A stretch of DNA of 64,000 nt from Isoetes taiwanensis (taxonomy: Eukaryota > Streptophyta > Lycopodiopsida > Isoetales > Isoetaceae), in the NCBI GenBank assembly GCA_021234155.1, contig JAJEKV010000021.1, positions 14,073,760 through 14,137,759 of the forward strand. The letters run 5' to 3'. The notes below the pieces were generated by a model. It made no database searches, was not told the origin of the DNA, and worked only from the letters and a program-made list of their open reading frames with translations. Position 1 is the first letter of the stretch, and each line of letters begins with the position of its first letter. Of this stretch, positions 10,971-21,999 are shown piece by piece. A program made the position numbers and the translations under genes.

Positions 10971-13034
10971 CCCATCCCCAAATCCGTCCCATCAGCCACA
11001 AATTTATCCGCCCAATCAACCCATTAATCTGGTTCTGCTTCAATCCATTGTAATTTCATCACATCAGTCCTTTTAGCTCCAAATTGCAAGTGGTACTTTG
11101 GTTTCAACAATGCCTCTCAATAAGTATTGCAGGCATGGCGATTAGTATGAGCTTATTGAGCACATATTGGGTTCATCCAGCTGCTACAACAGCGGAATGA
11201 TGCAGTGGTGCACATTCTAGATTGAGGCTTGCATTTGACAGACCTAATTTGGCCGGCAGTGAAAATACTCAGTAGCATGGATCCTGCAATGCTGCTTTTG
11301 CTGAATCTGTGAATGGGTTTCTTTTGCAATAACATTTCCAAATTAGGCTTGGGCTATTCGATTAGGAAAGAAGCATTTTTGCTACTGTCAATTTTTTGTC
11401 AGCAAATCTGTCGACATGTGTTGCTTCATGTGCAAAAACTTTACCAGAAAATTCTATGCGCACAGGTGTCCTCAAAATATCAAAGCACAAAGGAATCGAA
11501 CCTTCGGTAAATCAATTATATATGTGTAGATTAGCTACCCAATGGAAGCCTAAGCTACAATTTCACAGGCTAGCTGAAACTTTTACCACACCAAGCCTCT
11601 CTTTTAGGAAGAAAACACGTTAGTGATGAGATCTACTGGTTGAGATTCTATAGAACACTATTGCAAATGTGCTTGGCAGATAAAGTACTTCCTAGATGCG
11701 ATGGAATGACCCACTCCTCGATTGCATGGTTGTGTAAATATCAATAGGTCTGGATAATCTTTTTGCAAGGCGACAAGGCTTTTTGCCATAGTCATAGAGG
11801 AGAACTCCTGAAGTCTATACCCTTCTGCCTACATGTGCAGCACTAGAATGGACAAGCATATGCCTGTTGTCTAATGTTAGATCCAAGAAATGGTGGAAAA
11901 ATCAGAGAAATAAGATCCTATTGTCATACCTGGAGCTCGCAAGGAATTTCTTTTAAGTCTGGCCAACAACCACCGTCATAAAATAGTCCTCTGTAGAAGG
12001 GTTTTTGCATGGACTCACCATAAGGGCCTCCACACTTATAGCTCTAATTAGCCGGATTTATGGAATGAGATCTGCCTTTTTGTTGTAAACAAGGCCTCAT
12101 TTATGGGTTTAAAGAAGCAAAAGCACATCTATAAGACGAAGCTTTGAAGCTGCTTTGCAATAACCGAGAGCTTCTGCTCTGCTTTGCCAAAAGAACTAGA
12201 ATGGAAAGTCAACGGAAAGCGGTGCGGCAGGCTTCAGTGGTATAACGGAAGTTATGAGCCTAGTTGTGGTGGTGTTGGAATAATGAATCAAGATAAATAA
12301 ATAAAATCATTTAAAATGATTGATCAAGAAAAACGTAATATTCTCATTCTCAATAATAAACGAGTACGATCCTATGCACATATATAAGAAATATATATAT
12401 AATACTATCTATCTATCTATCTATCTATAAGAAAGGAATCAAAAGTTTAGGCTCAAAACCAGAAACTCTGACCTGTTTGAAGCAGAAGATCAACACCAAT
12501 CTGCTTTTAGGCTCGGAATCAGAAGCTTAGGCTCGAAACTAGAAACCCTAACCTGTTAATTCGAAGCAGAACAACAACTTCTACCAGCAATAATCTCATA
12601 GAAACAACAGCTTCTTCCAAATTTCAATGCATGTGGCTCCTTCTGGCCGGACTACCACACTGTTGCAGCAAAGTCGAAAGTGAAATATGATGACATGGCA
12701 TACTCATGGCATAGCTAGAATTGCAGCAAAGTGTGCACCTCGGGTTAGACAATCCTGCTAAAAAAAGGAAAAAAAAAAACTACCTAACATCAGGAGCAAG
12801 ATATGCCCAGATGCATCGTGTCTAAAAATCTAGACCATTCTATTGTGCTTTTTCAGAGGGGTATTGCAAAGTGTTTCCTCTTTCAGAAACAATTTTGGCC
12901 ATCATTTAAATTTTTTGTGTTTCTGTATGATCAAAGCAGTTTCGATTGCAATTTTGATTGTCCCTTGTAATCCTTGCCCAAATCTGAGCAATGGATGCCT
13001 TTGCCCCCGAAACTCACCCAGATTAAATAAGAAC
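10971..13034. other. non-coding part of IR1 left arm
   Basis: No convincing gene. Short ORFs near 11,150-11,620 on both strands have no recognisable motif, though they are kept in the mirror copy. At 12,379-12,429 an AT/ATCT microsatellite is inserted in a sequence that, in the mirror copy, reads straight through. Confidence 0.5.
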
Positions 13035-14009
13035 ATGAAAGCAGCTGATTCTAGCAAGAAAGTAGAAAAAAACAAGAGGAAGACTCAAGCATTTGAAGAA
13101 CTAGGGCAAAAAAGAAGACCTATTTGTGAAGAACCCGCTGTTGCAAAAGCAACAGTGGGTAGGTGCACCCTGGACTACCACAATCATCGGATCTGTCAAT
13201 CCTATGGCCCAATTGTATGTTAGAGCCTTTGGGCACCTCTCGTTTCGCATATGTAGCATTATAACAGGGGTTTTTTTTTGTGATTTTATACGCTTTTTGG
13301 CATGGTTTTTATATGATTTCATGGGCGTATTGCACGAGGCATACTAATCAGTATATCTAGAGTGCACACTGGATTCTCATATTTAAATGGCATTTTATCT
13401 ATGGTTTTGCAATGGTTTTGCCTTGCATGTTTTTGTTCCTTAAAAACTTAATTAATTTAATTTTATGGAGGCCATGCAAGCAACGAGGCATTCAACTTTA
13501 GGGTTGGAGTTTAGGGTTCGTGGAGAAGGGATTTAGAGGACCATTTCTGGCAGTTTTGTTCTCGCTATGGCCACAGTTCTCTGATAGCTATTTGGCGATG
13601 GCATGAATGTCGTATCACGCTAATGGAGCCCAGGATCAAAATTTTCTTGTCCGGCATCCAAAATCCTGGACGGGATTCCACCCGCCAATGTCTTGTCCGC
13701 CTGCCAAATCATCAGAGAATCGTGAATAGGAGTTGCTTGCTATGAACATATCGAGTTCTTGAACAGTCGAGATAAACTACGGCGGTTGCTTTGCCATGAT
13801 CGGGTTTGATTTCAAATGAAATTACAGGACAAGCTTCGAATTCCCGGCCAAGCTTCTAGGTTTTACTAGTGAAGGGATTTAGAGAACCAATAGGTAACAT
13901 AAAACCATACGTTAGCAATTCATATGAATTATTCGCCCATGAGATGCTTTGGCATATGAATGATCTCGATATTTGATTCAGTATTGTGCGCTTGATTGCC
14001 TACGCTTTT

Positions 14010-14145
14010 TTCGTTACCCAAACGTTGAGAAGCTTAGCCGAGATGGGCTTAACTGTTGTTGCTTCTATTCATCAGCCCAGCAGTCAAGTTTTTGAGTTGT
14101 TTGACAATCTCGTACTTCTGTCACATGGGAAAACTGTGTCACAGG
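14010..14145 (+). pseudogene. ABCG (WBC) transporter nucleotide-binding-domain fragment
   Basis: Translation contains [20 protein letters not shown] followed by [18 protein letters not shown]. This is the stretch of plant ABCG half-transporters from the helix after Walker B through the H-loop (HQPS) to the 'L-LLS-G-T-Y-G' strand. ABCG proteins are membrane exporters for lipids, cutin precursors or hormones. Only about 45 residues are present: no Walker A, ABC signature or membrane part is nearby, and the frame runs into unrelated sequence on both sides. This is a captured or relic exon. It lies 50 bp before the PPR fragment, an arrangement that fits gene capture by a transposon. Confidence 0.75.
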
Positions 14146-14189
14146 GGATGGGCTCTGGCGTAACAGCAGGTTGAGTATATCTCGCATTA

Positions 14190-15050
14190 TTACTAGCTCA
14201 GGAATCGGTGCAATGATATCAGGGTATGCTCAATCTGGAAACGTTTTGATGGCTGTGCAATGTCTTGGAGATATGCAAGATATGTCAAACCAAGTGAAGT
14301 GACATTCCTTCATCTTGTCCTGTCGCATGCGACCATGCGAGCTTAGTGGATGAAGGACGAAGACACTTCATATCTATGAGGGAGAACCATGGCATCATAC
14401 CGGATACTCGTCACTACAGTTGTATGATTGACATTCTCAGTCGACCAGGATATTTGCTTGAAGCAGCGAATTTACTCCGATGTATGAAACCAGAGATTAT
14501 TTACTGGAGATCTTTGCTTACAGCCTGTAGAACATATGGAAATGTGAAGCTAGGTCAAGAGTGCTTTGATCAAGTTATTGAACTGGATTTACACGATGCA
14601 AGTGGCTATGTTCTTATGTCAGGCATTTACTCTGATGCTGGTATGGTAAAAGATGCCGAGAAAATTGAAGAACTAAGGTTTCATGCACATGATTGGAAGA
14701 AATCTGCCAAGGCATGGATAGAGGTTAATAATAAGGTGCATGAGTTTATTGTTGGTGATAAAAGTCACCCTGAGAGTGATAAAATATCTAACATGCTGAA
14801 AATGTTAAGTAATAAAATAAAAGAGGCTGGTTATACACCAAAGCTTAACATGGTATTGCAGCAAATGACAGATGAACAAAAAGAAGATGCTTTGTGTGGA
14901 CACTGCGAGAAGTTAGCTGTAGCTTATGGGCTTGTCAGTACGCCTCCAGGTACTCTTATATGAGCCACGAAAAATCTTCGAGTGTGCATGGATTGTCATA
15001 TTGGAGCAGAAACAAGTCCGGCGAAGATGCAGAGCTCGGCTCCAATATGG
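14190..15050 (+). pseudogene. PPR protein fragment, PLS class with E/E+ and partial DYW domain
   Basis: The open part (14,346-14,963) shows the end of a PPR array (HYSCMIDILSRPGYLLEAA), the E motif (IYWRSLLTACRTYGNVKLG) and E+ (HEFIVGDKSHPESDKI). The start of the DYW deaminase domain follows, with its zinc-binding H-x-E (GHCEKLAVAYGLVSTPPGT). Upstream, 14,195-14,345 carries MISGYAQSG and SLVDEGRRHF in shifted frames. A TGA then stands where the family has an arginine codon. The same frame resumes with KNLRVCMDCHIGAET, so the CxxCH site is present but cut off by the stop; the terminal DYW tripeptide is missing. Such proteins edit C to U in plastid and mitochondrial RNA. This copy is truncated at both ends, broken, and present only in the IR1 left arm. 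Confidence 0.85.
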
Positions 15051-15242
15051 CAGGCACATTCTGGCAGGTTCAGCTTTTGCTTTTTTGTTCTTGTTTTTTT
15101 CTTGCGAAGGAGCCAGAGCTCCGGCTCCAGGCCCTGCCTCTGCTCCACAGCTCTGCTCCAAGTACGCCCTTACCCTTGCTCTATGATCCTGAGCTCATTC
15201 ATTTTTCAGGTTCTTTTTCCCCTTTCTGTCTACAGTGCTCCA

Positions 15243-15323
15243 CAAGTAATTTGTTTTTAGTTTCATTCACCTTTTGGGTTCGACAAGTGATTTGTTTTTA
15301 GTTTCATTCACCTTTTGGGTTCG
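15243..15323. repeat. 41-bp tandem duplication
   Basis: Two adjacent units containing TTTGTTTTTAGTTTCATTCA and CCTTTTGGGTTCG, within the left-arm-specific insert. Confidence 0.85.
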
Positions 15324-15717
15324 GCTATGGACCTTTTGTGATTGCTGGAAAAAAGATCTAATACTTCAAGTATTTGAAAACTATAGCATCTCGATTAATC
15401 GATTATTATAATACCATATCATGGTTATTTTATTACCATTTCATATATATATGTTGTTTCATATTGTATCGATGTATTATTACAAACATTTACCCACTAA
15501 ACAAGCTGCGGGTGCTCCAACTTGGATATTTATAGGAAGCAAATAGAAATAATCAACACAATGAAATTGATATTTTATATCACAAGGATTTGTATGTGGA
15601 AAGGCACAGATTATTTCATGCTTTTAGAAAGAAAATCATAGGAGTTTTGCATGTTTTACATGTTTTTACGTATGTTTGTTTTTTTTAGGGCCCGAAGGGC
15701 CCAAAATTTTTTTTAGT

Positions 15718-16169
15718 ATAACAACCAACACATAACTACCATTAACATTAATTAACACAACCATTGGGTCCAACACATTTAAATTAAAATCCCCCTTAGA
15801 CCCCCTTTGGTTTGGGTGCATATTCACGGGGGTGACGAGGGCGTGAGAGCCCCTATAATTATATTTTGCACGTACAAAATCAACACCATATAGTATTTTG
15901 GTTCAAATCTTATAGTATTTTGCAAATCTTGTTATACAGTATAGCAAATTTTGTACTTGCATACCCCACAAACGAGGAACTTTACGTATGGTGTAGATTA
16001 AGGAATAAGAGGTGAATATGCCTATCCAACAGCTCTCGTTGCCCGGAGTCACCCCCCGTGTGAATATGCACCCAAACCAAAGGGGGTCTAAGGGGGATTT
16101 TAATTTAAATGTGTTGGACCCAATGGTTGTGTTAATTAATGTTAATGGTAGTTATGTAATGGTTGTTAT
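15718..16169. mobile_element. fold-back MITE with about 120-bp terminal inverted repeats
   Basis: The first ~120 bp (ATAACAACCA..., including CTTAGACCCCCTTTGGTTTG) return in reverse complement at the right end (...GGTTGTTAT). A unique centre of about 200 bp lies between. One small indel separates the arms. There is no ORF. The right end coincides with the right edge of the arm-specific insert. Confidence 0.8.
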
Positions 16170-17978
16170 GCTCATTTATGATTGAGGGCGTCTATGATTT
16201 TGAGATGTTAAATACGAGTTTGACTAAGGTTTTGATGGTATATTGAGCCTCTATACGGCTTCGCTTAAGGTTTTAGAATATGAAATACGGGAGCTTGAAC
16301 CTCTACCAAAATAACTCAATGTCCTAATAAGACTACTTTAACCAACCTGACCAGTGAGCTAACGTGACTATTTTTTATCTTAAGTCTATATTTGTTTTAT
16401 AATAACCCATTGAATTGTTTTAGGGATATTTTCTATAATTTTAGGAATTATATCCATATCAAATCCCCCTGGAACCCAATGTTATTTTGCTACATATTCT
16501 AAACGAGGTGCACCCTGGACTACCACAATCATCGGATCTGTCAATCCTACGGCCCAGATTGTATGTTGAAGCCTTTGGGCACCTCTCGTTTCGCTTATGC
16601 TCATTTATAATTGGGGGTGCCTATGATTTTGAGATGTTAAATACATATTCTAAACGAGGTGCACCCTGGACTACCACAATCATCGGATCTGTCAATCCTA
16701 CGGCCCAGATTGTATGTTGAAGCCTTTGGGCACCTCTCGTTTCGCTTATGCTCATTTATAATTGGGGGTGCCTATGATTTTGAGATGTTAAATACGAGTT
16801 TGACTAAGGTTTTGATGGTATATCGAGCCTCTATACGACTTCGCTTAAGGTTTTAGAATATGAAATACGGGAGCTCGAACCCCTACCAAAATAACTCAAT
16901 GTCCTAATAAGACTACTTTAACCAATCTGACCAGTGAGCTAACATGACTATTTTTTATCTTAAATCTATGTTTTTTTTATAATAACCCATTGAATTGTTT
17001 TAGGGATATAGTCTATGGTTTTAGGAATTATATCCATATCAAATCCCCCTGGAACCCCCTGTTATTTTGCTACATATTAAGATGTGTCAATGCAAATGAA
17101 ATTTTTCTAGATTTACAACAGATCATGGATAATCAGTGGGGGCCTAAAGATATACGGGGTTCAAAGAATCTAGCCTTGAAAGCCAGAGTGGTCTGAAAAT
17201 TTCTACAAGCATTATGAAATAGTTTTTGGTAACCAAGAGGTCACCAACTGCCTGAGAGACAGAGCCAGGAAGGAAGAAATGTTGAAGAAACTTCAGGAAC
17301 CATTGGAGAAAGCTATTCGAGAAAAGGAGTTATGTGAAAAGAGGATTGTAGAACTTGTAGGCGCTCATAAAGTTGGGTTTGAGTCTTTGCAGATGGCTTG
17401 ATGATATGCACAAGTGCATGATGCATTCTGCAACTATTCTCCTTTAGCCCAAGACCATAAATGATCTGCAGGCAGTGTGCTTAAAAATCTAGAAACAACA
17501 AAAAATTTAAGCTTGAAGAGAATGCAAGATTTACAAAGTGGCCACAAAAACACAGAAAGGCTATATCTAAATCCAAGAAAAACACAGTTACCCTTGTGCC
17601 TGCTTGCTTAAATCCATCTCTACATACTTCTGCTTCAGTCGAGATTCCCACTTTGACACTCAAGAAAGGCATGGAAAATTTCCACAATTTGGATCTTCAC
17701 CCTTCTCCAGTATCTGCTCTTTGATACTAAAAACCAATGCTTTGGTTATGGCCATGGCAGGAACAGGGCTCCACACATCTATGATGGCAGTGGCCTTATC
17801 ACCAAACTCAGGGCCAAATACAACTGCGGCAACCAATCATTAGTCATCCTATATATGAGGCCTCCTGCTCTAGCACCATACAAACATCTCCAGTCTTCAA
17901 TGCTTTCTAATCATTCCCCAAAAGAAAATCCATATCGTACTCTGCCTCATCTGCACTTGTGTCTTCTGGAAGAGGCGG

Positions 17979-18180
17979 TTATCATAGTACATGCATAGTT
18001 TCATTGAAATCACACCATCCAAATTGCAATATCTAATCCATTAGCTCAAAATTGAAGTTGATCACATACACAAAGAGAGCAATTATCATAGTACATGCAT
18101 AGTTTCATTGAAATCACATCGTACAAATTGCAATATCTAACCCAACCACTCAAAATTGAAGTTGATCACATACATTCAAA
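17979..18180. repeat. 104-bp imperfect tandem duplication
   Basis: Two units beginning TTATCATAGTACATGCATAG. They differ at several bases and are also present in the right arm at about 21,282-21,480, so the duplication predates the palindrome. Confidence 0.85.
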
Positions 18181-18413
18181 ATCCCTTTAGTATATATAAA
18201 GATTAGAATCAAATGTTAAATCCAGATATTTTTTTCTACTTAGTCTGCTATTGAATTTTTCAGCTTTTATATTTGGATTACTCAGTTGTTGGATGAGCTA
18301 AACATGCTCTATTGTTGTCTCTATTGTTACCCTAACGTAATTGATGTTTTGTGATGGGCATTTAAAACATGTTTGTTTTTGCTTTAACAAGACACATGAG
18401 GGTGGCAAATAAG

Positions 18414-18914
18414 AATAGAATAGAATAGAATAGAATAGAATATATTTTTATCGTCCACGGAGACCAACTGGCCTATAAGACCCAAACAAAGAGAGGGCAA
18501 CAAGCGTGTTACTATCAGGATTAAAAAACTCCCACCCCGAAGGGTTTTCGAGGGAAAGACTTAGCAGTAATATGGATGCTGGTATACTGTACCGGAGGAC
18601 ACAACTAAGTCCGTGTATCCATAATCTCCTGGAGGTATGATCCCAACAAGCCCACGGAGGCCGTGTTCAACAGCTCATGCAGGGCAGGCCTGAAGGGCGT
18701 GACATTCATCCTCAATGACGTCCTATTGGCAACACTGATAGATCCTGTCCTCATGTGGCTCCCGATTCCATCGCCCTGTCTCAATGCGGAGGCGGTGTGC
18801 ACCCGTGCGAATTGAAGCTATTATTCTGCGCTTCTTCATGGGCAAATGAGTGTGCAAATAGTGATGTGGGCCTCTTGTGAGCGTGGGGTTGACTTGTTGC
18901 CTGTAGTATGCCAT
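18414..18914 (-). mobile_element. 3' part of host LINE, (TTCTA)n tail, first copy (Q1)
   Basis: On the minus strand this runs from ATGGC next to the copia LTR, through a QQVNPTLTRGPHHYLHT...RLRIETGRWNRE coding stretch, to a 3' UTR and (TTCTA)n tail at 18,414-18,450. The ATGGC (GCCAT at 18,910-18,914) is the copia target duplication. The 5' side of this same LINE lies at 59,797-60,870. About 55 bp present in the second copy (34,881-35,293) are deleted here. Confidence 0.85.
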
Positions 18915-19352
18915 TGTTAGAAAATCTTCTAAAGCTTAACTTGCTCTAACACACCTAGGTATTACCAATGTCACACACCAAAATCAATTCAATGTTAAAC
19001 TACCAATGAGATATGCAAAATATTCAATAACAAAGGCTATGACTTTGATCGATCACTGCATTCATCACTGTATACTGTACAAAGTGAATTTCTCCTTATA
19101 TTATCTATGGGATCACCGCATTCCGGCAATCCCTTTATCTTATCCTTTGGTTCTGCAAGATCTCTTTGTAGAAACCACGGCGGGAACTTTGTTCACCGAG
19201 CTAGGTTTTTGGGTTTTCTATTAATGTCTTCGATATCTCCTTAGACCATTAAAACAAACCTTAGCTTTCATACAACCATTGCAAACATAAATATTCAACC
19301 TTATGAATTCAATGAACCCTATGATCATGATAAATCAACCTTATACTCTTCA
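18915..19352 (-). repeat. copia 3' LTR, first copy
   Basis: A 438-bp TGTTAGAAAATC...ACTCTTCA block; on the element strand it reads TGAAGAG...AACA. It follows the purine-rich tract GAAGGGGAAG and is flanked by the 5-bp target duplication GCCAT. It matches the 5' LTR at 59,340-59,791. Confidence 0.9.
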
Positions 19353-19386
19353 CTTCCCCTTCATTGAATTCATCTGTAAGTATCCT

Positions 19387-20968
19387 TCAAGTTTGTTCCA
19401 TCGTGTTGCCGCCCACAGGACTGTGAATTCCCATCAAATCTTTTAACATATTAAACCTTGGCTCCCTGAGAGCTTTAGTTAATATGTCAGCTATTTGGTT
19501 TTCTGTTGGAACATATCTGACTGAAATAAGCTTTTTTTGAGCCATCTCTCTAATAAAATGTTGTTTCATTTCAATATGCTTTGCCCTTTCATGAAGAACA
19601 GGGTTTTGAGTCATAGCAATCCCACTAGCACTGTCGGACCACAGTATGATTGCTTCATGATCTTTTACTCCAATTCCCTCTGGCATTCTTCTTAACCAGG
19701 TTATTTCTTTGGATCCTAAAGTTATTGCAGTGTACTCAGCTTCTGCACTTGACAATGCCACTGTGCTTTGTTTTTTACATTTCCAACTTATTGGATTTCC
19801 ACCTAGCATCATTACATAGCCTGATGTAGAATGCCTTTGGTCTGCATCCCCTCCCCAATCTGCATCTACAAATGCTTCAAGTTTGCATCCTTTATCACTG
19901 AAATTAATTCCATGATTCAATGTCCCTTTTAAATATCTTAAAACTCGTTTAGCAGCAGTCCAATGTAGTCTCCCAGGGTTGCTATTGTATCTACTTAATA
20001 GATTTACAGCAAAGGATATATCTGGTCTTGTAGCTCCTGCCAAATGCATCAAACATCCTATTAGTCTCCTGTAAGGAACCCTTTTCATTTGCTCTGTTTC
20101 TTCTTCTGTAGTAGGATACATTTTGTTGCTTATTTTATGCCCTGGTACCAAAGGAGTATTTGCCATATTGCAGTCTGTCATCTTAAATTTTTCAAGTACA
20201 CCTTGTATATAGTCTGCTTGATTCAAACTCATAATTTTCTTTTCTCTATTTCTGATCACTCGAATTCCTAAGAATCTTTTTAACTCACCTAGGTCAGTCA
20301 TCTTGAATCTGGACCTCAGCAATCCTTTGCAAGTCTTCAAGCATTCCAAACTATTTGAGAACATTACACAATCGTCCACATATAAAGCAATGAGACAAAA
20401 CTGATTATGCTATTTGTACATATACAAATTTCCATCACCATTAAATTTCATAAATCCTTGATCAGTTAAATACTTATCCATGCATGAATATCAGGCCCTG
20501 GGTGATTGTTTCAGCCCATACACCGCTCTCTTAAGCTTCCAAATTCTGTCTCGTTTTTCTTCACACCCCAAAGGAGGTCTCATGTAAATCTCTTCTTCTA
20601 ATTCTGCATTTAAGAATGCAGTACTCACATCCATATGGTGGACTTCCCAATTCATTGTGTTTGCTAATGCTAGCATCATTCTTATGCTCGACATCTTCAC
20701 AATGGGAGAATAAGTGTCATTATAGTCAATGCCCTTCTGCTGGGTAAAGCCTTGGGCTACTAGCCTGGCTTTGTACTTCTTTGCTCCATCAGAAAGTTCC
20801 TTGATCTTATAAATCCATTTATTCCCAACAATATTCTTATTTTCAGGCCTGTTTACTACCTCAAAAGTGTCAGTCCTCTTGAATGCTGCCATTTCTTCAT
20901 CCATTGCATCTTGCCAATATTTGTGATCTTCACTTGCCATAGCCTCTTCAAATGTCTGTGGCAGATTA
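19387..20968 (-). pseudogene. copia pol, reverse transcriptase and RNase H part (first copy)
   Basis: From the N-terminal side (high coordinates) it shows the Ty1-copia RT start (KYKARLVAQGFTQQKGIDY), DVSTAFLN and KRAVYGLKQSPRA. A TGA then stands in place of the expected tryptophan at about 20,490. After it come the YVDD catalytic box (LYVDDCVMF), RNase H (ALSSAEAEYTAI and WSDSASGIAMTQNP) and the terminal TENQIADILTKAL. The C-terminal frame (330 aa) is open to the stop at 19,387. The 5' side is cut at 20,968, where the sequence jumps into the start of the IR1 right arm with a TT overlap. The same TGA is present in the second copy, so this element was dead before it was duplicated. Confidence 0.9.
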
Positions 20969-21999
20969 TTGGGTCTTATAGGCCAGTTGGTCTCCGTGGA
21001 CGATAAAAATATATTCTATTCTATTCTATTCCATTCTTATTGCCACCCTCATGTGTCTTGTTAAAGCAAAAACAAACATGTTTTAAATGCCCATCACAAA
21101 ACATCAATTACATTAGGGTAACAATAGAGACAACAATAGAGCATGTTTAGCTCATCCAACAACTGAGTAATCCAAATATAAAAGCTGAAAAATTCAATAG
21201 CAGACTAAGTAGAAAAAAATATCTGGATTTAACATTTGATTCTAATCTTTATATATACTAAAGGGATTTTGAATGTATGTGATCAACTTCAATTTTGAGT
21301 GGTTGGGTTAGATATTGCAATTTGTACGATGTGATTTCAATGAAACTATGCATGTACTATGATAATTGCTCTCTTTGTGTATGTGATCAACTTCAATTTT
21401 GAGCTAATGGATTAGATATTGCAATTTGGATGGTGTGATTTCAATGAAACTATGCATGTACTATGATAACCGCCTCTTCCAGAAGACACAAGTGCAGATG
21501 AGGCAGAGTACGATATGGATTTTCTTTTGGGGAATGATTAGAAAGCATTGAAGACTGGAGATGTTTGTATGGTGCTAGAGCAGGAGGCCTCATATATAGG
21601 ATGACTAATGATTGGTTGCCCTTGCTTGTATTTGGCCCCGAAGTTTGGTGATAAGGCCCACGCCATCATAGATGTGTGGAGCCCTGTTCCTGCCATGGCC
21701 ATAACCAAAGCATTGGTTTTTAGTATCAAAGAGCAGATACTGGAGAAGGGTGAAGATCCAAATTGTGGAAATTTTCCATGCCTTTCTTGAGTGTCAAAGT
21801 GGGAATCTCGACTGAAGCAGAAGTATGTAGAGATGGATTTAAGCAAGCAGGCACAAGGGTAACTGTGTTTTTCTTGGATTTAGATATAGCCTTTCTGTGT
21901 TTTTGTGGCCACTTTGTAAATCTTGCATTCTCTTCAAGCTTAAATTTTTTGTTGTTTCTAGATTTTTAAGCACACTGCCTGCAGATCATTTATGGTCTT

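Larger units (their letters stand above)
13248..16167. mobile_element. 2.9-kb insert present only in IR1 left arm, with captured gene fragments
   Basis: The right arm reads directly from CTCGTTTCGC to TTATGCTCATTTATG, while here those sequences are 2.9 kb apart. The insert holds an ABCG transporter fragment, a PPR-DYW fragment, a 41-bp tandem repeat and, at its right end, a fold-back element of about 450 bp. I see no clear target duplication and no terminal repeat joining 13,248 with 16,167, so deletion from the right arm is the alternative. Confidence 0.7.
13163..17082. repeat. about 425-bp tandem units with a tRNA-like head (left arm, interrupted)
   Basis: Unit starts (GTGCACCCTGGACTACC) lie at 13,163, 16,508 and 16,659. 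The first unit is broken by the 2.9-kb insert (13,248-16,167), and the 16,508 unit is only 151 bp. On the minus strand, units contain a tRNA-like segment (16,861-16,944 and 16,282-16,365) with an A-box-like TAGCTCACTGGTCAGATTGG and a B-box-like GGTTCGAGCTCCC. In the right arm the same block is simply two units. Confidence 0.75.
13035..17460 (+). pseudogene. unknown TE-associated gene X, split by repeat insertion (IR1 left copy)
   Basis: Part one (13,035-13,150) starts at an ATG and encodes a lysine-rich segment ending RRPICEEPAVAK. Part two (17,083-17,430) continues with EIFLDLQQIMDNQWGPKDIR, a PEWSENFYKHYEIVFG block and a charged coiled coil (RARKEEMLKKLQEPLEKAIR). In the third copy at 63.5-64.0 kb the two parts are contiguous, so 13,151-17,082 is a later insertion. 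The 17.5-17.9 kb stretch holds further gene-like frames with stops. I do not recognise the family. The block IRG...VKP faintly resembles the N-terminus of the coiled-coil/RING gene at 39,976, so both may be accessory genes of related transposons (inference). Not functional as it stands. Confidence 0.55.
7719..18485 (+). repeat. giant inverted repeat IR1, left arm
   Basis: This 10.8-kb stretch is repeated in reverse complement at 20,969-29,190. Both arms hold, in mirror order, a Harbinger-like MITE, a truncated LINE with (TTCC)n tail, an unknown gene with a tRNA-like tandem repeat inserted, a 104-bp tandem repeat and the (TTCTA)n tail of a second LINE. The left arm is longer because of a 2.9-kb insert at 13,248-16,167, an extra partial tandem unit near 16,508-16,658 and an ATCT microsatellite near 12,380-12,430. 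It lacks the 555-bp MITE found in the right arm. Base substitutions and small indels are scattered throughout, so the arms are not identical. Confidence 0.95.
18486..20968. repeat. IR1 spacer, direct repeat of IR2 spacer
   Basis: LINE 3' fragment, copia 3' LTR and copia pol C-terminal half. Nearly the same sequence, in the same orientation, forms the IR2 spacer at 34,881-37,353. Confidence 0.9.

Noticed and set aside
12379-12429. ATCT repeats as a CRISPR-like or satellite array
   Set aside because: Plain 4-bp microsatellite in eukaryotic DNA, absent from the mirror arm.
17481-17690. 68-codon ORF, repeated at 21,763-21,969
   Set aside because: The repetition only reflects the palindrome arms; the opposite strand has the more protein-like frame of gene X.
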